NCBI GenBank assembly: GCA_916613615.1
Contig: OU744732.1
Coordinates: 59,905,227 to 59,969,226, forward strand
Direction: 5' to 3'
From: Steromphala cineraria
Lineage: Eukaryota; Mollusca; Gastropoda; Trochida; Trochidae
Length of the DNA: 64,000 nucleotides
A program made the translations under genes and the position numbers. Position 1 is the stretch's first letter. Each line of letters starts with the position of its first letter. The notes under the pieces are model-generated. The model was not told the origin of the DNA and made no database searches. It saw nothing but the letters and a program-made list of their open reading frames with translations. Positions 1 to 12,109 of the stretch are shown here, one piece after another.

Positions 1-62
1 GATCTATCACTGCCACCAGGGAAACCTTCTGCAACAATAGCATTGTCAGTTTTTCCTGATAA
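1..62 (-). CDS. Candidate exon C, copy 1 (cut by window edge)
   Basis: Read on the minus strand, an intron-like stretch ending TAATAG (63 upward) is followed by an open frame giving SGKTDNAIVAEGFPGGSDR before the sequence runs off the window. The same frame and the same acceptor-like sequence occur at 4535 and 8590. The shared pattern is K-(A/T)-(E/D)-x-x-x-VAE-(G/S)-x-x-x-x-SD. Function is unknown; I do not recognise the family. It could be a cytoplasmic-tail or terminal exon of the duplicated gene whose other pieces (exons A and B) lie at higher coordinates on the same strand, but that link is inference. Part of the roughly 4-kb tandem duplication. Confidence 0.35.
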
Positions 63-2520
63 CTATTAGTCTGGTGTAAACCATGACTGGCAACAAGTAT
101 TGAAAGGCCACGAATCAAGTGGACCGTTAACTACAGGACAATCATACTGAAAACAATATAATTTGCAGAGAATAATTGAAATATCCCAACCATAAAATGC
201 ACAAAGCAACTAAGAGTTCCAAATGACATATCATTTTTATGCCAACCTACATTGCACATGTAGTAACAGTACACGTAGGTTATTGACTTCCAGTGACGGC
301 TATGTCATTTCTATCAATAACATGTGTTTTCATTAGCAAAAGGTCATGTTCAACACGAAACAGATAATATTGACCAAAAGTACTACTGTACTGAATTGTA
401 TAATAAAGAATATAATAGGTTTGTGATTAAACATTATTCCATTTCAAATCATAAGTTATTATTAAATCACATTGTTGGGCTGTGAAGACAAAACAATTAT
501 ACAAAATAAACAACTTCATGACTTCATTATATTGTGAATAAAAATCAAAGCATGACAAATTGAACATCACTTTATTTTTGAAGGAATTCAAATGTAGACA
601 AACACAGGGAATTATCACACATAATGTACGGTATGCAATCCCTTCACATAAATCAATCGCATGTTTCCCTGACAATGTTCACTAGAAAAATCACAAGCAC
701 TTAGTGGTAGTTTACCAACACAATTGCAACCTTTCCCCAAACAGAAATGCGGCCTACGGTCTGGTGTCTGCATATGTATGCATTCAAGATCAAATGGGTT
801 CTGAACTTTCTCAATCAACGACTCATTGGAACGATTCACAGTGCCTCAGTCAAAGCTGCCTACTTATAGTACTTGAATTTATCTTTCAAATTAGATTTAA
901 AGAGAAAAGTGCATTGATATATATGCATTGGATTTATACCAATTGTAATAATTCCCTCCACAAATATTTTGACAGTGAGTTTTATCTGGTATGAACATAT
1001 TACATTTAGTGAACGCCCTAAGCCATACCACATGCTTTATCTATTCGCAGGCTAACTTAGAAGTTGGAAAATAGATTCAAGACCTGTTCGCAAGAATAGG
1101 TTAATCTCCTCACCGCTGTAACAAATACTTATTATCAAACCGTGTTATTTTTATCTTAAACTTTGCAAACTCAGTGCACGACGTAAAACGAAACTTTCTA
1201 CTGAAGCAAATAAATCAATTTAAACAATATATATCAATTTCATTTCATATCTTTCCAACATAAATATTACAACAATGAAATCTTGTTTGAAATAAGTCAA
1301 AAGTCATAAATCTACATTTTAGGCTTTAGACTGAGCAATCCGATGAGACTATGCTATTTTCAGATTTAGTACATTGGATGCAAAAAAAACATTCCTCGTT
1401 ACAGGAACTCACCGTTTTCAATCTTTTAGTTTTAACAATGCCATTTTTTTACTTTATGATTCCAATTGCAGTTATATGTGTCTGGGTCTTGTAAACTTAC
1501 AGGAAATCCATAACATATTTGTCATTTTGAGGAAATCTTGTCGTCCTTCGTTCTAGCACCATGGGCATCGTTCATTTCAAATAACTAAACTAATACTACT
1601 TTATCCATTTTTTCAATGCTTTATAAAAAGCACATGGACTTTTATTGAATCAGTGTGACCTGTCATTTACTGATACCTGTCTCGACATCTATAGCGTTGA
1701 GACAAATACCCTGGCTTACCTTCCAAACTTCTTGTTACTTGAAATTTACCATAAATTGGTACCAAAAACTGCTAGATAAGACCTTCTTTTTACTTCATTT
1801 CTTATCTGATTTCTAACAGCTTCATACATGAAAAGAATTCCACATCGACATAGTGTTGCTTACTAATAAGGAGTCACAGAGCTGCAGCCAAAGCTGTATT
1901 TTGGGAATTGGTTCATTTCTAATTTGGCTCATGTTGTGAAATCAAACTATATATTATAGATCCACAGTCAATTTATGATATAGAATAATTTAAAAGGAAT
2001 ACCCTCGAGTGATCAAAAATAGGATTTTTTAATCTCACTACAATGGTTTAACTAATATGAAATGTTACTTAAACTCAATCAAGATGCTATTAATATCTTC
2101 TTTATGTTTCTTTTTATAAACACAACATTCAAACACGTTTCATTAACCTTTTCATTCGGACATTTTAATGCATCTAAATAAATTCTAAACTACCTTTAAC
2201 CAGCATTGGTATGTAGCAGACATTTGCCAAATCAGTTCTTGAGCATGTGGCGAGTGTTTACAATCATTAAATACTTGTACATGATTAAAAAATTTAAACG
2301 GAAAAGTACCCAAACATCTACATGTAGACCGTTAAGTTTTAGTTCTCGTTAAGGCCTTTAATGCCTTTAGGTACAATATTCAGACATTACAGTTATAGAA
2401 AAATAATGATAACAATTTTAAATGTAGAGCTATTAGATTTGCATAGAGTAAGCCTTTAAACTTCAACAAATGATTCAAATGCAGAAATATTTGTCAAGAA
2501 ATATCAATAGTGTTTTTATA

Positions 2521-2964
2521 TTAATATCTCACCCTGACTCTCAGTGTTTCCAGTAGACACTTAGATAAAGATGAATTCGCTTCTCTAAATCGTGGTAGGT
2601 TGAAGCTGCAGTACATCAGTTTACATATGATGCAGGGTTGTATAAATAACAGAATATCATTTCTGTTTCTAATGACTTTTTCCAAGCATTTAAAAACACC
2701 TAATATTGATTGATCGCATTTGTCAATCATTCTGTCTTTACAAACATAGAGTGTAGACTGACAATTGCTGTTTATATTTGTATTGTACGTGGGCCTAAGC
2801 CCTTTTTGCGAAATAAACTTGATTGATTGATTGAGTGTAAATTTAGCTTGATGAAGTGATGAAAAATTTGCATAAAATGATTTGGCACTTGATAATCCCG
2901 GTTTAAAAATACTCAAAAGTGATACATCACTGTCACTGATGTTGTCAAGTAATACTATTTTCAA
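2521..2964 (-). other. Longest non-repeat open frame (147 aa), probably not a gene
   Basis: An ATG-started 147-codon frame on the minus strand, starting MKIVLLDNISDSDVSLLSIF. No domain is recognised. The duplicated copy at 7285-7345 has an in-frame stop in the matching stretch (NLSDSE-stop-SLIGL), so the frame is not conserved. AT-rich spacer of this size easily gives one such frame by chance. The rest of 63-2520 and 2965-4268 shows no gene. Confidence 0.15.
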
Positions 2965-4268
2965 TCTTAAAATGATAATTTAATACGTTATGTTGCGGGA
3001 ATCTGTTTAAAAGGCAAGTAAAACTTCTAAAGTCATTCTTCATAATTTTCTCTTTATGTAACAAGAGAAACCGTTTAGGACAATGATCACTTTCTGAAAA
3101 GCATCGAGTGAGCTATATTTAAATTGCAACAATGGTAATATTGAATTAAACAGATAACCATCACCAATCAAACAACTATGAAAATCAGATAACATTTCAC
3201 AGAAAACAGTCCTTTAGATAAACAAATAACTAACGTCTTGATAACTAAAATCTATTTCGTGTGTGTAAAACAAATCTTGTACAAATGCGGATCACATATT
3301 TTAGAAAGACCTAATACAATCCTTTCCCTGAGCAATGTAGTAATCATAAGGATACATATGTATGAATGTTTATTAGAAACAGTCTTAGGTTTAAATGCAA
3401 GTCTGCCTTAAAGATACTTGTTTAATCTCCATGCAATCAGAAAACTTGCCGAGGAATTACACATTACATTTAACACTGCTGAAACCTATTTGGTAAAGAG
3501 TATCTGTAAAAAAAGATATACTTATTGAGGATAACTCACTGTTTTCAATACTTTGATCCATGAGCAATATCCACAACAAGGTTATGAATTTAAATAAGAG
3601 TAAATACAAATTAAGAAATATGCAGAGATAAATACTTTTTGGCTAAATATCACATAGAATAGCAAAGTTGCATTTGCAGTAGTATGAACATGTAACAAAA
3701 TTAAATGTGAAAGTTATTTAACGAGTAAAATCATGGACAACAGTTCATTTGTCAAGTTAATAGCAATAGCGAGTAAAAAGGATAACTAACGTAATGATTG
3801 GAGGATAAGATAACATTCGACAATCATTTCGATTGAGATTAGAGTTTCTGCATGTTATCATTAAACAAGATATTATCATGTAAAAATTGAAATTGACGTC
3901 AAATTCAATGGAAAAAAACTAAATCATTGCCTCTCCTTAGAGTGATCTGCCAATAGTCAGTCAAAACCAATCAGATGTAATGAGTTTCCTTGCACCTGAG
4001 AGAGACAAAGCTAACATTTCAGCTTGACTGTCCTCTCACTTCATTCTCTTCCTCATAATTTCAAGCTAATGAGCAGAGAAGCATCTCTGTAAAAATATAA
4101 CAATAATGGAATGATGAAAACTTGCTTTTTGGGATATTGCTATATAATCAATGAAATAATGATGGCACATGTCATAATTATCTAAGAATATGGATACCTT
4201 TGTTAAAAGGTATTAAGTAAGTTTAGTATTTATTTATGATTTGCCTTATACAAAGGTAGAACATGATA

Positions 4269-4535
4269 TTACTTAAATGTGTTTTCGGTGTGATCAAACT
4301 TTGCATATTTTCTGAATAAAACGTACACGTCCATATCTGTTGAATGTGTTAATGATATGCAAATTACTTTATGCCGTAAACCACACCGGCTTATCAGTGT
4401 ATCATTGCAATAGTTCTCTGTGATGATATGAGCTTTTATGAGAAGTAGCTTACTCATGTTAACATGAGACATGGATTTATCACTGCCATCAGACAAACTT
4501 TCAGCAACAATAGTATACTCAGCTTTTCCCACTAA
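4269..4535 (-). CDS. Candidate exon C, copy 2
   Basis: The minus strand reads LVGKAEYTIVAESLSDGSDK directly after an acceptor-like ..TTATAG, matching copy 1 (1-62) and copy 3 (8527-8590) residue by residue in one frame. The frame stays open to a stop at 4269, giving an 87-aa ORF in total. A downstream SKLLL motif is shared with copy 3 (ISKLLLNES against MSKLLLIKA), so similarity extends past the first 20 residues. No donor consensus is obvious, so it may be a terminal exon. Function unknown. Confidence 0.35.
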   Translation of the reverse strand, partial: LVGKAEYTIVAESLSDGSDKSMSHVNMSKLLLIKAHIITENYCNDTLISRCGLRHKVICISLTHSTDMDVYVLFRKYAKFDHTENTFK

Positions 4536-5880
4536 CTATAAGCCTGGTGTAAATCTGATTGACAGTCACCATTGAAAGTCCAGGAATCGATATGTCCCGG
4601 TGGGCCCATTCAAACCCTGTGAAAGTCAGTATTTGAGAACTGTCAAGTGACCTGTCACTGTCAAGCATCATTGCTTGGGCAAGTTGTATTTGTAATCAGT
4701 CTAACAGTAAGTCTTCTTGCAAAAACATCTTTCTTATAAGTTAAAGTTTATTTGAAAAATGCCAGTGAGAGTTTCTTTCGCTTTTGTTCACGTTCAATAT
4801 CACTTTCAGGTTTATAACATGTTACTTTTATCAAATAACACACAATTGATTTTGTAAACAATAACAGGGCATTTTGTGACAAAATTACAAATGAATATTC
4901 TTTCAAACATTTATCCTCTTCTTTGAAAATAAAAGTTACCTATGAAGTAAGGATTTTTTTCTGATGTTGAAACACTGTTCCTCATTTTTACCAACATGTT
5001 TTCGTTTAATCAAAAATGCAATTTCAATACATTCAGTACACTGATTGCTAACATATCATCAAATTGTAGAAATGTAATTCTCGAAAATAGAAAAATTTCG
5101 ACAGACATTGTTTCAATCCTCTCCCCTAGGCAGTTAATGCAATGAGCACATTATACTTCTATGATAATAAAGTGACTATCAATGCAAGTACTAACTACTT
5201 TGTGACTAAATTATAAAGCTTGAAGAGAACATGCAATGTCACATAAACATGCTGCAAAAAAACACAATGAAGAATTCAAAAATCAAAAGCATATTAATCC
5301 TAACACACATATTGCATGACAGTAACGTAACACCAATATTATTGACGACCAATGACACTTACATGTATATCACTGCTGTCAATGACATGTGTTTTCATAG
5401 AGACGAAGCCATTTCAGATATGAAACATCTACTATTTATCAATAGGGACATTGTATTGTATTATATTAAGTTTGGATATGTTATTGAGTAAAAGCATACC
5501 AGTCAATAGTCAGTGATAAAATGACAACAACTTCATGGATGTGAGACTAGTTATTTGATTAATGACATGAATATATGAGGGTGATGCAGACAACTCATAC
5601 TTTCATCCAATAAATGAAACTCTAAATCTTATGTAAAAATTTACTTCAATTGAATTTTGATACGCTTAAGTTTGAGGAAATTACATTGTTTACAATAGGT
5701 AATCTTACATTTACTTTAAGATGACCTACATTCATTTATGTTCCTACATTCTATTTCTTTCGTTTTGGTAACGATTTTAAATTTGACAAAAGAAAAGTTT
5801 ACAATATATGAATACAAAGCAGCTACATTTATTGTATCTAGCTACAATCCTAGATTAAATTTGTATGTCATATCATTAAA

Positions 5881-6172
5881 GTGGGCAGAATAGCGTTGTC
5901 GTTAGCTCGTTCGGCTTCGGATGTAGAAGTCAAGGGGTTCGAATCTCGCCAGGGGCTTCCAACTTGTTTAGGAGTAGAACACCGTACACAGAGTGAGGTT
6001 TTGGTGCAATGCTGCACTGAATTATTTCGCAATACAATCCATGGTTCACAGTAGTTCACTAGTTCAGCCGACTTGCAGGTTCCACTAATAGTGTTGCAGG
6101 CTTCTCCCTTGAATGATACTAGCAGTCGTGATATAAGTAAAATACCCTTGACAGTGGTGTTAAACACCAGAT
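5881..6172 (+). mobile_element. SINE family A, copy 1 (tRNA-like head)
   Basis: The head at 5881-5950 is tRNA-like, with a good RNA polymerase III box B (GGTTCGAATC at 5937-5946) and a weaker box A. The body runs to GTGTTAAACACCAGATC near 6170. Body and tail match 54825-55020 on the plus strand and 17978-18215 on the minus strand. An open frame on the opposite strand here is a by-product. Internal Pol III promoter plus dispersed copies identify a SINE; the partner LINE is not identified. Confidence 0.7.
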
Positions 6173-6349
6173 CCCCTGACCTCTATAGACATTAGCTATC
6201 TAATGTGTTTTACTAGTTTCAGTCAGTAAGCTTTGTAAGAAAATCCTCATGGTCTCTTCAAGCAGAAGCTTAGACCACATTCGTCACAATCTCATAGTTT
6301 GCAATATCTTCCAGTTTTATATGTGTGTTCACAGCATATGGGTATTTTT

Positions 6350-6777
6350 CAGGAAGTGCTTGATCTTTCTATTACATTTGTAATTTGTGCAGTTCACAAT
6401 AATCCTGTTCATTCAAGAAGTAAAGAAACATAAACTTTCAAATGTCGATAACAATTACTCTAATGAGAGGAAGAGTTTATTTCAGTAAAAGGGCCACAGG
6501 CCCATTATACATCAGATTGTACACATATTGTAACTTACATGAACATCATGATACATATTATAAACATCACTATAAATTGGTGGTGGTTACACAGTTTAGA
6601 AATCTATTTCTTTGTTTGAATTTTTATAACAATTTATAACAAAAGTATTTTTTAGAAAGTGTTTAATATTTCTAAAACAATTGTAATTTTTGCAGTATAC
6701 CCGTAACAATAATCCTGTTTATTCAAGAAGTAAAAAAATATAAACTATCAATGTGGATAACAACCACTCTAATATAA
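6350..6777. repeat. Imperfect 130-bp direct repeat, 310 bp apart
   Basis: The sequence at about 6360-6480 (AATCCTGTTCATTCAAGAAG) recurs at about 6670-6777 (AATCCTGTTTATTCAAGAAG), offset 310 bp. The interval between them holds a short GGGCCACAGGCCC hairpin near 6490. No coding signal. Confidence 0.6.
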
Positions 6778-7664
6778 CAGTGAACTTAAGTTTAAAGGTG
6801 AAGAGTTCCCTTAGCACAACAGGACACAAGCACAAAGCAGTAATTTCTCACAATACTCACCTTTAACAACAGAGATGTCGTCCATTAGGTCTGACACTTT
6901 ATCTTCAAGACCAGCTTCTTAATCAATGCCTCTTTTGAACATTTCACGGTGCCTCACTAATTACTGCTTTGTTTGGATTTGTAATCACCTCGAAATGGAA
7001 AAGTACATCTCAAACTATACATGACACTTTATACACACATTATTGACTATTTCTCATATTAATGTGATATATTTCCCCGGCAAATTATTAATAAAGACTT
7101 TTGAGGTATGACTAGATAGGAAATTATACATGTTTGCAACACATTTTGAGAAATATGCGTTATGAGGTGTAATAAGTTTATATTTGAATAAAAACATTCC
7201 TCTTACTCTCTTTTAGTTTTTTTAACAGACCTTTTCATTTACTTTCCTTTTCCTTTATTACGCTTGTCACTGAAGTGTGATGATTATTGCCGCTCATTGA
7301 AAGACCAATGAGTGATCATTCACTGTCACTGAGGTTGTGAAATCTGTATCTTTATAATCTTGAAATTGATTGTTTAATACATTTTAAGGCAGATAAATTT
7401 ACAAAAAGCAAGCAAAATGTCATGAAGTCATCATTCATAATTTTCTTATGTCTTAGCAACAGAAGCCTTGAGGCATATCTTTGTTAAAATAATTCCTGCA
7501 AATTTGAAAATAATTTGACAAATTCACTGATTTGAAATCTCGCCAATTTCCCGCACACTTGTATGACAGGGCATGTTTTTAATTTACCCTTTTTGTATAA
7601 AATCTTGTCACTTCCCTTTCTTTCATCTTTCAAACTACTTACATGTAAATATTTTATTATATAT

Positions 7665-8151
7665 GAATATTTATATAGCGTGCATATCCATCCACTCGTG
7701 GTTGCTCTACGCGCTTTCATTGTTTCCCCGGTCAATGGCATTATTTCAACGTTCGATCATTTTTCTAATTCAACTCCCTGGGGAGTATTCAACCGGCATC
7801 CATATGTGGCGCTCAGGTTAGGGACCTTTCTATGCCTCAAAGGGTCCCCATTCACAGCTGGTTAAACTGAGACACATAGTCACAGCAGTTTGTCCAACAC
7901 TGATGAACGCTGATAACCGACAGCTCGGCGTATGCACGTGTTCATGTATCCACCATTAAGCCAGTGACATGAATTCGTAGGATCTTTTAAGTGCGCAGTT
8001 TTTGTTGCACTACACACTAAGGCTCCAAGGTGACACATATAGAGTTCTAACAGAAGTAAACTCTAGGTGTGTACACCTTAGCCTGGATGGGACTCGAACC
8101 ACGGACCTCAGCAGCGTGAGACCGGCGCTCTTGCCGTCTGAGCTATCCCGC
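7665..8151 (-). mobile_element. SINE-like family B, copy 1
   Basis: Minus-strand element. The head at 8151-8078 is strongly tRNA-like: GGGATAGCTCAGACGG as box A and GGTTCGAGTCC as box B. The tail at 7665-7700 reads CGCTATATAAAT on the minus strand, a motif found at the 3' end of many animal SINEs. A second full copy lies at 34325-34835 on the plus strand and a tail fragment at 35745-35815. At about 490 bp it is long for a SINE. The flanking 6780-7660 has no feature besides the old duplication. Confidence 0.7.
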
Positions 8152-8469
8152 AAATGTATACAGAATAAATATATTTTATTTGTTTAAATTTTCTCGGCAA
8201 ATCCAATTACATATATTAACATGTAAGCATATTTATTGTAATCAATTTTTCAGGTATCGTTATTAATGATCTTCCACAATTTTATATTGATAAACATAAT
8301 CAATCAAATCATTTGTCATCGCTGTGGTTGATTGTTATTATTAACTGGTATAAAATGTGCTGTGTTCTGTTCTCTGAATAATATGTTTGCCTGCCAATGA
8401 ACAAATTCATAACAAGCACGTTACTACGTGAAGTAACCCACACTGCGATATAAGTACCTCTATCTAGGC

Positions 8470-8590
8470 AATGGTTCTATATGATGCTTTCATTGAGAAG
8501 TAGCTTACTAATGTCTTGTCTGGACGGGGATCTATCACTGCAACTAGCGAAACCTTCAGCAACAAAAGCATTCTCAGCTTTCCGGGCTAA
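8470..8590 (-). pseudogene. Candidate exon C, copy 3
   Basis: The minus strand reads LARKAENAFVAEGFASCSDR after the acceptor-like ACTAATAG, then SPSRQDISKLLLNES and a stop about 37 codons in. Copies 1 and 2 share the frame and the acceptor sequence. The stop just after SKLLLNESII could be a natural C-terminus or a disabling mutation. Function unknown. Confidence 0.35.
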
Positions 8591-8826
8591 CTATTAGTCC
8601 GGTGTAAATCAAGTTTGGCAGCAGCTATTGAAAGTCCAGGAATCAATATGTCCTTCTAGGTCCATTCAAACACTGTGAAAGGAGACGTGATGACTCAGTC
8701 AGTATTTGAGAAATGCCTGGTGATGTTTCACTGTCCTACGACATTGTTTGGGAGATTTTAGGTCAATTTGTTATCCGTTCGGCACTTAGTCTATTTGCAA
8801 ACCTATCTTTTCTATGACAAGCAGTC

Positions 8827-8932
8827 CTCCAAGTTTATATGCTAAATCCAGGGAGAGTTTCAAGGCCATTCCTTTAGTCCAAGTTTAAATGCTTAATCCA
8901 GAGAGAGTTTCAAGGTCAGCCCTTTTCTTGGT
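8827..8932. repeat. 50-bp tandem duplication
   Basis: Two adjacent copies of a unit starting CCAAGTTTA(T/A)ATGCT and ending in GAGAGTTTCAAGG, offset exactly 50 bp (8829 and 8879), with a few substitutions. Confidence 0.8.
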
Positions 8933-8939
8933 AATTATG

Positions 8940-10400
8940 GCTCTTATATTCATTAAACGCCTTCCAGACAGGAAGCTTTATAACTTTTCGATGATTTCTA
9001 TATCTAAATGTCTCTCTTGATGTCATTTATCAAAATTAGCAAAGGAGTGATTGCTGTACAAATTTGATTATATCTTGACTGAATTTACCATAATTGTCAT
9101 TTGAGGAAATTTTAATCAAATTTCATACAGTAAACAGTATTCCTAAATTAAAAACTGTCAAATTAAACATATGAACCATAGACACTTGGAGGGATAACAC
9201 ATTGAATGACAAATGATTTTCCAACTCAATTCAATGCCTCACCTTAAGAAATGCCAGACGTGTGGCTGTACGCCTGTTGTACCAATACATTTAAGTTTTC
9301 TCTGGATGCATCCATCTAACATTCACTGCTCTGACAAAGACGAATTGGTAGTATGTGTCTTCATTCATAAAGGTTGATTTCTTTGGGGTTGTTATCGTCA
9401 AGTAGACAACATGTCTTACACAGACTAATGTGTTTCCACATCAAGAAAGTTGATTATGTAACATAATGTAAAATAATCATATTTGTCAATTGGCACATTG
9501 TTCTACAAATGTTAAGTTACATTTCCTTTTTTATCTAATGTAAAGCCATTCTTAAAAAAAAGATTTTGACTTGCGAGTTACTACACTACAAATTATTGAT
9601 ACACAAAATAAGTTATTTGATCAAATATATGTGAATGAAAAGAAGTTTTACCATTAATTTTCTGTCAATAACAGGTGTTATAATTGGAAACATTTTCGGA
9701 AATAATCTTATATTTTCTTTTAATGATCAACCAGTTTTCATTATGGTATATCATTAAACGATCATTAATATTTTTCTCTGTTTTATCTATTCATATTTCA
9801 ATGTATGCAGCAGAAACCAGTTACAATCACCAATTTTAAGAATGTTTGTGTCACTTTATCAATTATAAAGTGAGTAATAGCATCTCACTATAGACGTTTC
9901 TAATTAATGTTCACAAAGTCATATGAATAAAATCTGATTATTAATGTCAGAAAAAAAACTTGCGCAAGACACAAAACTGATACTATTTAAAATGATTTGA
10001 AATGTTACAGGAACATTGGAACATTGCAATACTGCATAATATAAATACCTACATATAGCATTTTATGATAGTCAAACTGCAACTATAGATGGTATTTGTA
10101 GCTGAGAAAAGTAGATCACATATATTTTCCCTGGTTTTCGGATAATCATTTACTACCTTTTATTTGGAGGAAAGAATGTATTTATACTACTCCTTGCATT
10201 TTGAATACAATATGTTATATGACAGTGACATTATCATTGGGAATTGAGGTTCATCAAATAGCTTTAAAGAGATTGATCAGGCTTCTTGGGTTGTTTTGCT
10301 TTTAGTTCGAAATATATTGTTCTATAATCTGTCAAATGCAAAATAAGCTAGAGCTTATACAGGACTATTCCAGAGTTCTTAATTAACCAAGTAGATTTTT
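8940..10400. other. AT-rich spacer
   Basis: No open frame of note, no recognised repeat and no RNA gene seen. It continues the third unit of the 5' duplication and fades into unique sequence. Confidence 0.5.
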
Positions 10401-10407
10401 ACAAACA

Positions 10408-10560
10408 AGGGTACTAATGGAGGTGTCATGGCATGTGACGCTAGTAACAGAATGTGATGTCAGTCTGTCATGAACTTCCCACTGTTGCCATTTATACAGG
10501 TTGAAAGGCGAAAGTTGAAACGAAGTAATCAATAACACCACCAGTATGTTTACTATCAAT
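10408..10560 (-). pseudogene. Weak relic of exon A segment
   Basis: The plus-strand sequence TACTAATGGAGGTGTCATGG and the following 100 bp resemble the start of the exon A block at 13925 and 25797. The splice donor and frame are not intact. This is a diverged relic and carries no coding claim. Confidence 0.3.
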
Positions 10561-11639
10561 AAGAGCGCTATCAGCAGCTCGCCTTATATGTACTTGATAC
10601 AAGTCAAATGCTCCTTAATGATCATATAAACATATTTGTTGATTAAGAAAACAATTGTTTGTCTCAATCAAACTATGTTGAATGTGAAATCATGCCTTTG
10701 TTTTTGAACTTGTACTAAAAAAGATTTATGCAGCAAACAATATTGTCGAAATCCATTCCACATAACATTAATTCTTACTGACATATCTAACAAGAAAAGG
10801 AGGATGATATAGTTAAATCGTGAAATAATGATGAATGGAAAGTTCGTCGGTAGAAATGTACTGCACTGTTTACTGTGTATTAAGCAAGTGTGAGGTAAAT
10901 AAAAGATTAGGAAATAAGATCATTTTCGAAAAGTAACAATTTTCATGATATTTTGAAGGCTGCGTCAATTGATGTAAAAAGTACACATATAGAGATGTTT
11001 CAGAAACGAATAAAAGTTTGCAGAAACAATATATCTCACATTAAAACTTCTTAAAACTTCTGAACATAAAGTATCATTTACACTGACAGTACTTTGAGAA
11101 AATATTGTCGTATGCAATTGAATAAGATTCCCACATCTAGAATTTTCTGAATAGTACGTCAAGCCACAGTTCGCCAAGGACATGTTTACACAAACAAATG
11201 TATATTTCGAACTCATGGCCATGCTCTTAACAAATCAACGATCGACAATATGACTTCAAAGCCCATAAAGCAAAATAATGCAAGTCTGAAAATGTTGAAC
11301 ATAGATCTGTGACAACTTGAACAAAAGAAAACCTACAGTTATTATACTATTGATATATCTATGATATTTGAGAATATTTTTTTTAAATTTGAAGAATACT
11401 TCCACATCAACCTTATCAATTGTACATATAAAATACAAAATATGTAAAGGTTTGATGATATTATTTATCATCATATAATATCATTTTCCTGCTTTCTATA
11501 CTTATTTTATTCTAATCAAAGGGTTATTTTACTTAAATGATAAATATGTTTTAACACAAATTGGAAATTTCGGAATTAGACACTTCATCGATTCCAAAAA
11601 TCTTCCTTAAAATAAGATTTTTTTGGGAGTCAAAGACAA

Positions 11640-12105
11640 GAACTTACCATAGTAAAGGAGTACACAATTCAGTTAACCATTGTCCTCTCCTTGACATCCT
11701 TGTATTCAGACTTGTCCCAGTTTGAAACAACTACCATAAACATTTGTGTTCACACTTTTCAATGAATTGCATGTATGGTACGCTGATGAGAATCGTGCAA
11801 AACATTTCGAAAGTCAACACAGTTCATAACATCACACGTGGACACATCACTCGATGATTCGATTTAAAGTAGATTGTAGAAGAATTCCCCCTTCATCCCT
11901 GTGTGAATACAAATGTTATTTCCCTGTTTCACGCAGCCAAAGGCAAACAATTATTGCAAGTCGTTATCGCCTTGTTACGCAAAACAACAGATGGTAGGAT
12001 TTCCCTTTGAAGGAAACTTTACGTTTTTAATCCGATAGGAGTGGCTACTTCGAGTGCATTGATTGATTTAGCGTTTAACAATTGGCACCTGCGATTCAGT
12101 GTTCG
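11640..12105. repeat. Segmental duplication block, pairs with 24760-25225
   Basis: About 460 bp are alignable with 24760-25225, most clearly CAGATGGTAGGATTTCCCTT and AAGTCGTTATCGCCT. Weaker relatives are seen at 28965-29095, 17590-17700 and 42690-42830. The plus-strand frame in the best part is open in the 25-kb copy (60 aa) but has a stop in this copy, so it is probably not coding in that direction. The minus-strand exon B lies at one end. Confidence 0.7.
11648..11730 (-). CDS. Candidate exon B, copy 1
   Basis: The minus strand has a strong 5' splice site (ATG|GTAAGT, intron starting at 11647) and an acceptor-like TATGGTAG before 11730. The 83-bp interval is open and includes RMSRRGQWLTELCTPLLW. 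Copies: 24766 (NMLSRRGTWLPNFVHL then stop), 42396 (MSSKEIILTNVIELCTPLPW) and 63130 (LRRDLVSNPLPW). The same frame and the same donor position recur in three of the four. No family is recognised. It lies downstream (minus sense) of exon A1, as B2 lies downstream of A2, so they may belong to one gene. The phases do not join A directly to B, so another exon would be needed between them. Confidence 0.4.
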
Positions 12106-12109
12106 TTTT

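Larger units (their letters stand above)
1..8800. repeat. Tandem segmental duplication, about 4.0-4.5 kb units
   Basis: Three diverged copies of one block start near 1, 4472 and 8527 (similar over about 130-230 bp each). A second pair, 240-330 and 5300-5400, and a third pair, 2900-3075 and 7285-7460, keep the same order and a similar spacing (5.1 and 4.4 kb against 4.5 and 4.05 kb). Three collinear anchors indicate an old direct duplication of a whole unit rather than a scattered repeat. Units have since gained different insertions, for example SINE A in unit 2 at 5.9 kb and SINE B at 7.7-8.15 kb. Confidence 0.65.

Noticed and set aside
5868..6167. 99-codon minus frame
   Set aside because: It is antisense to SINE family A, and the other copies lack the frame.
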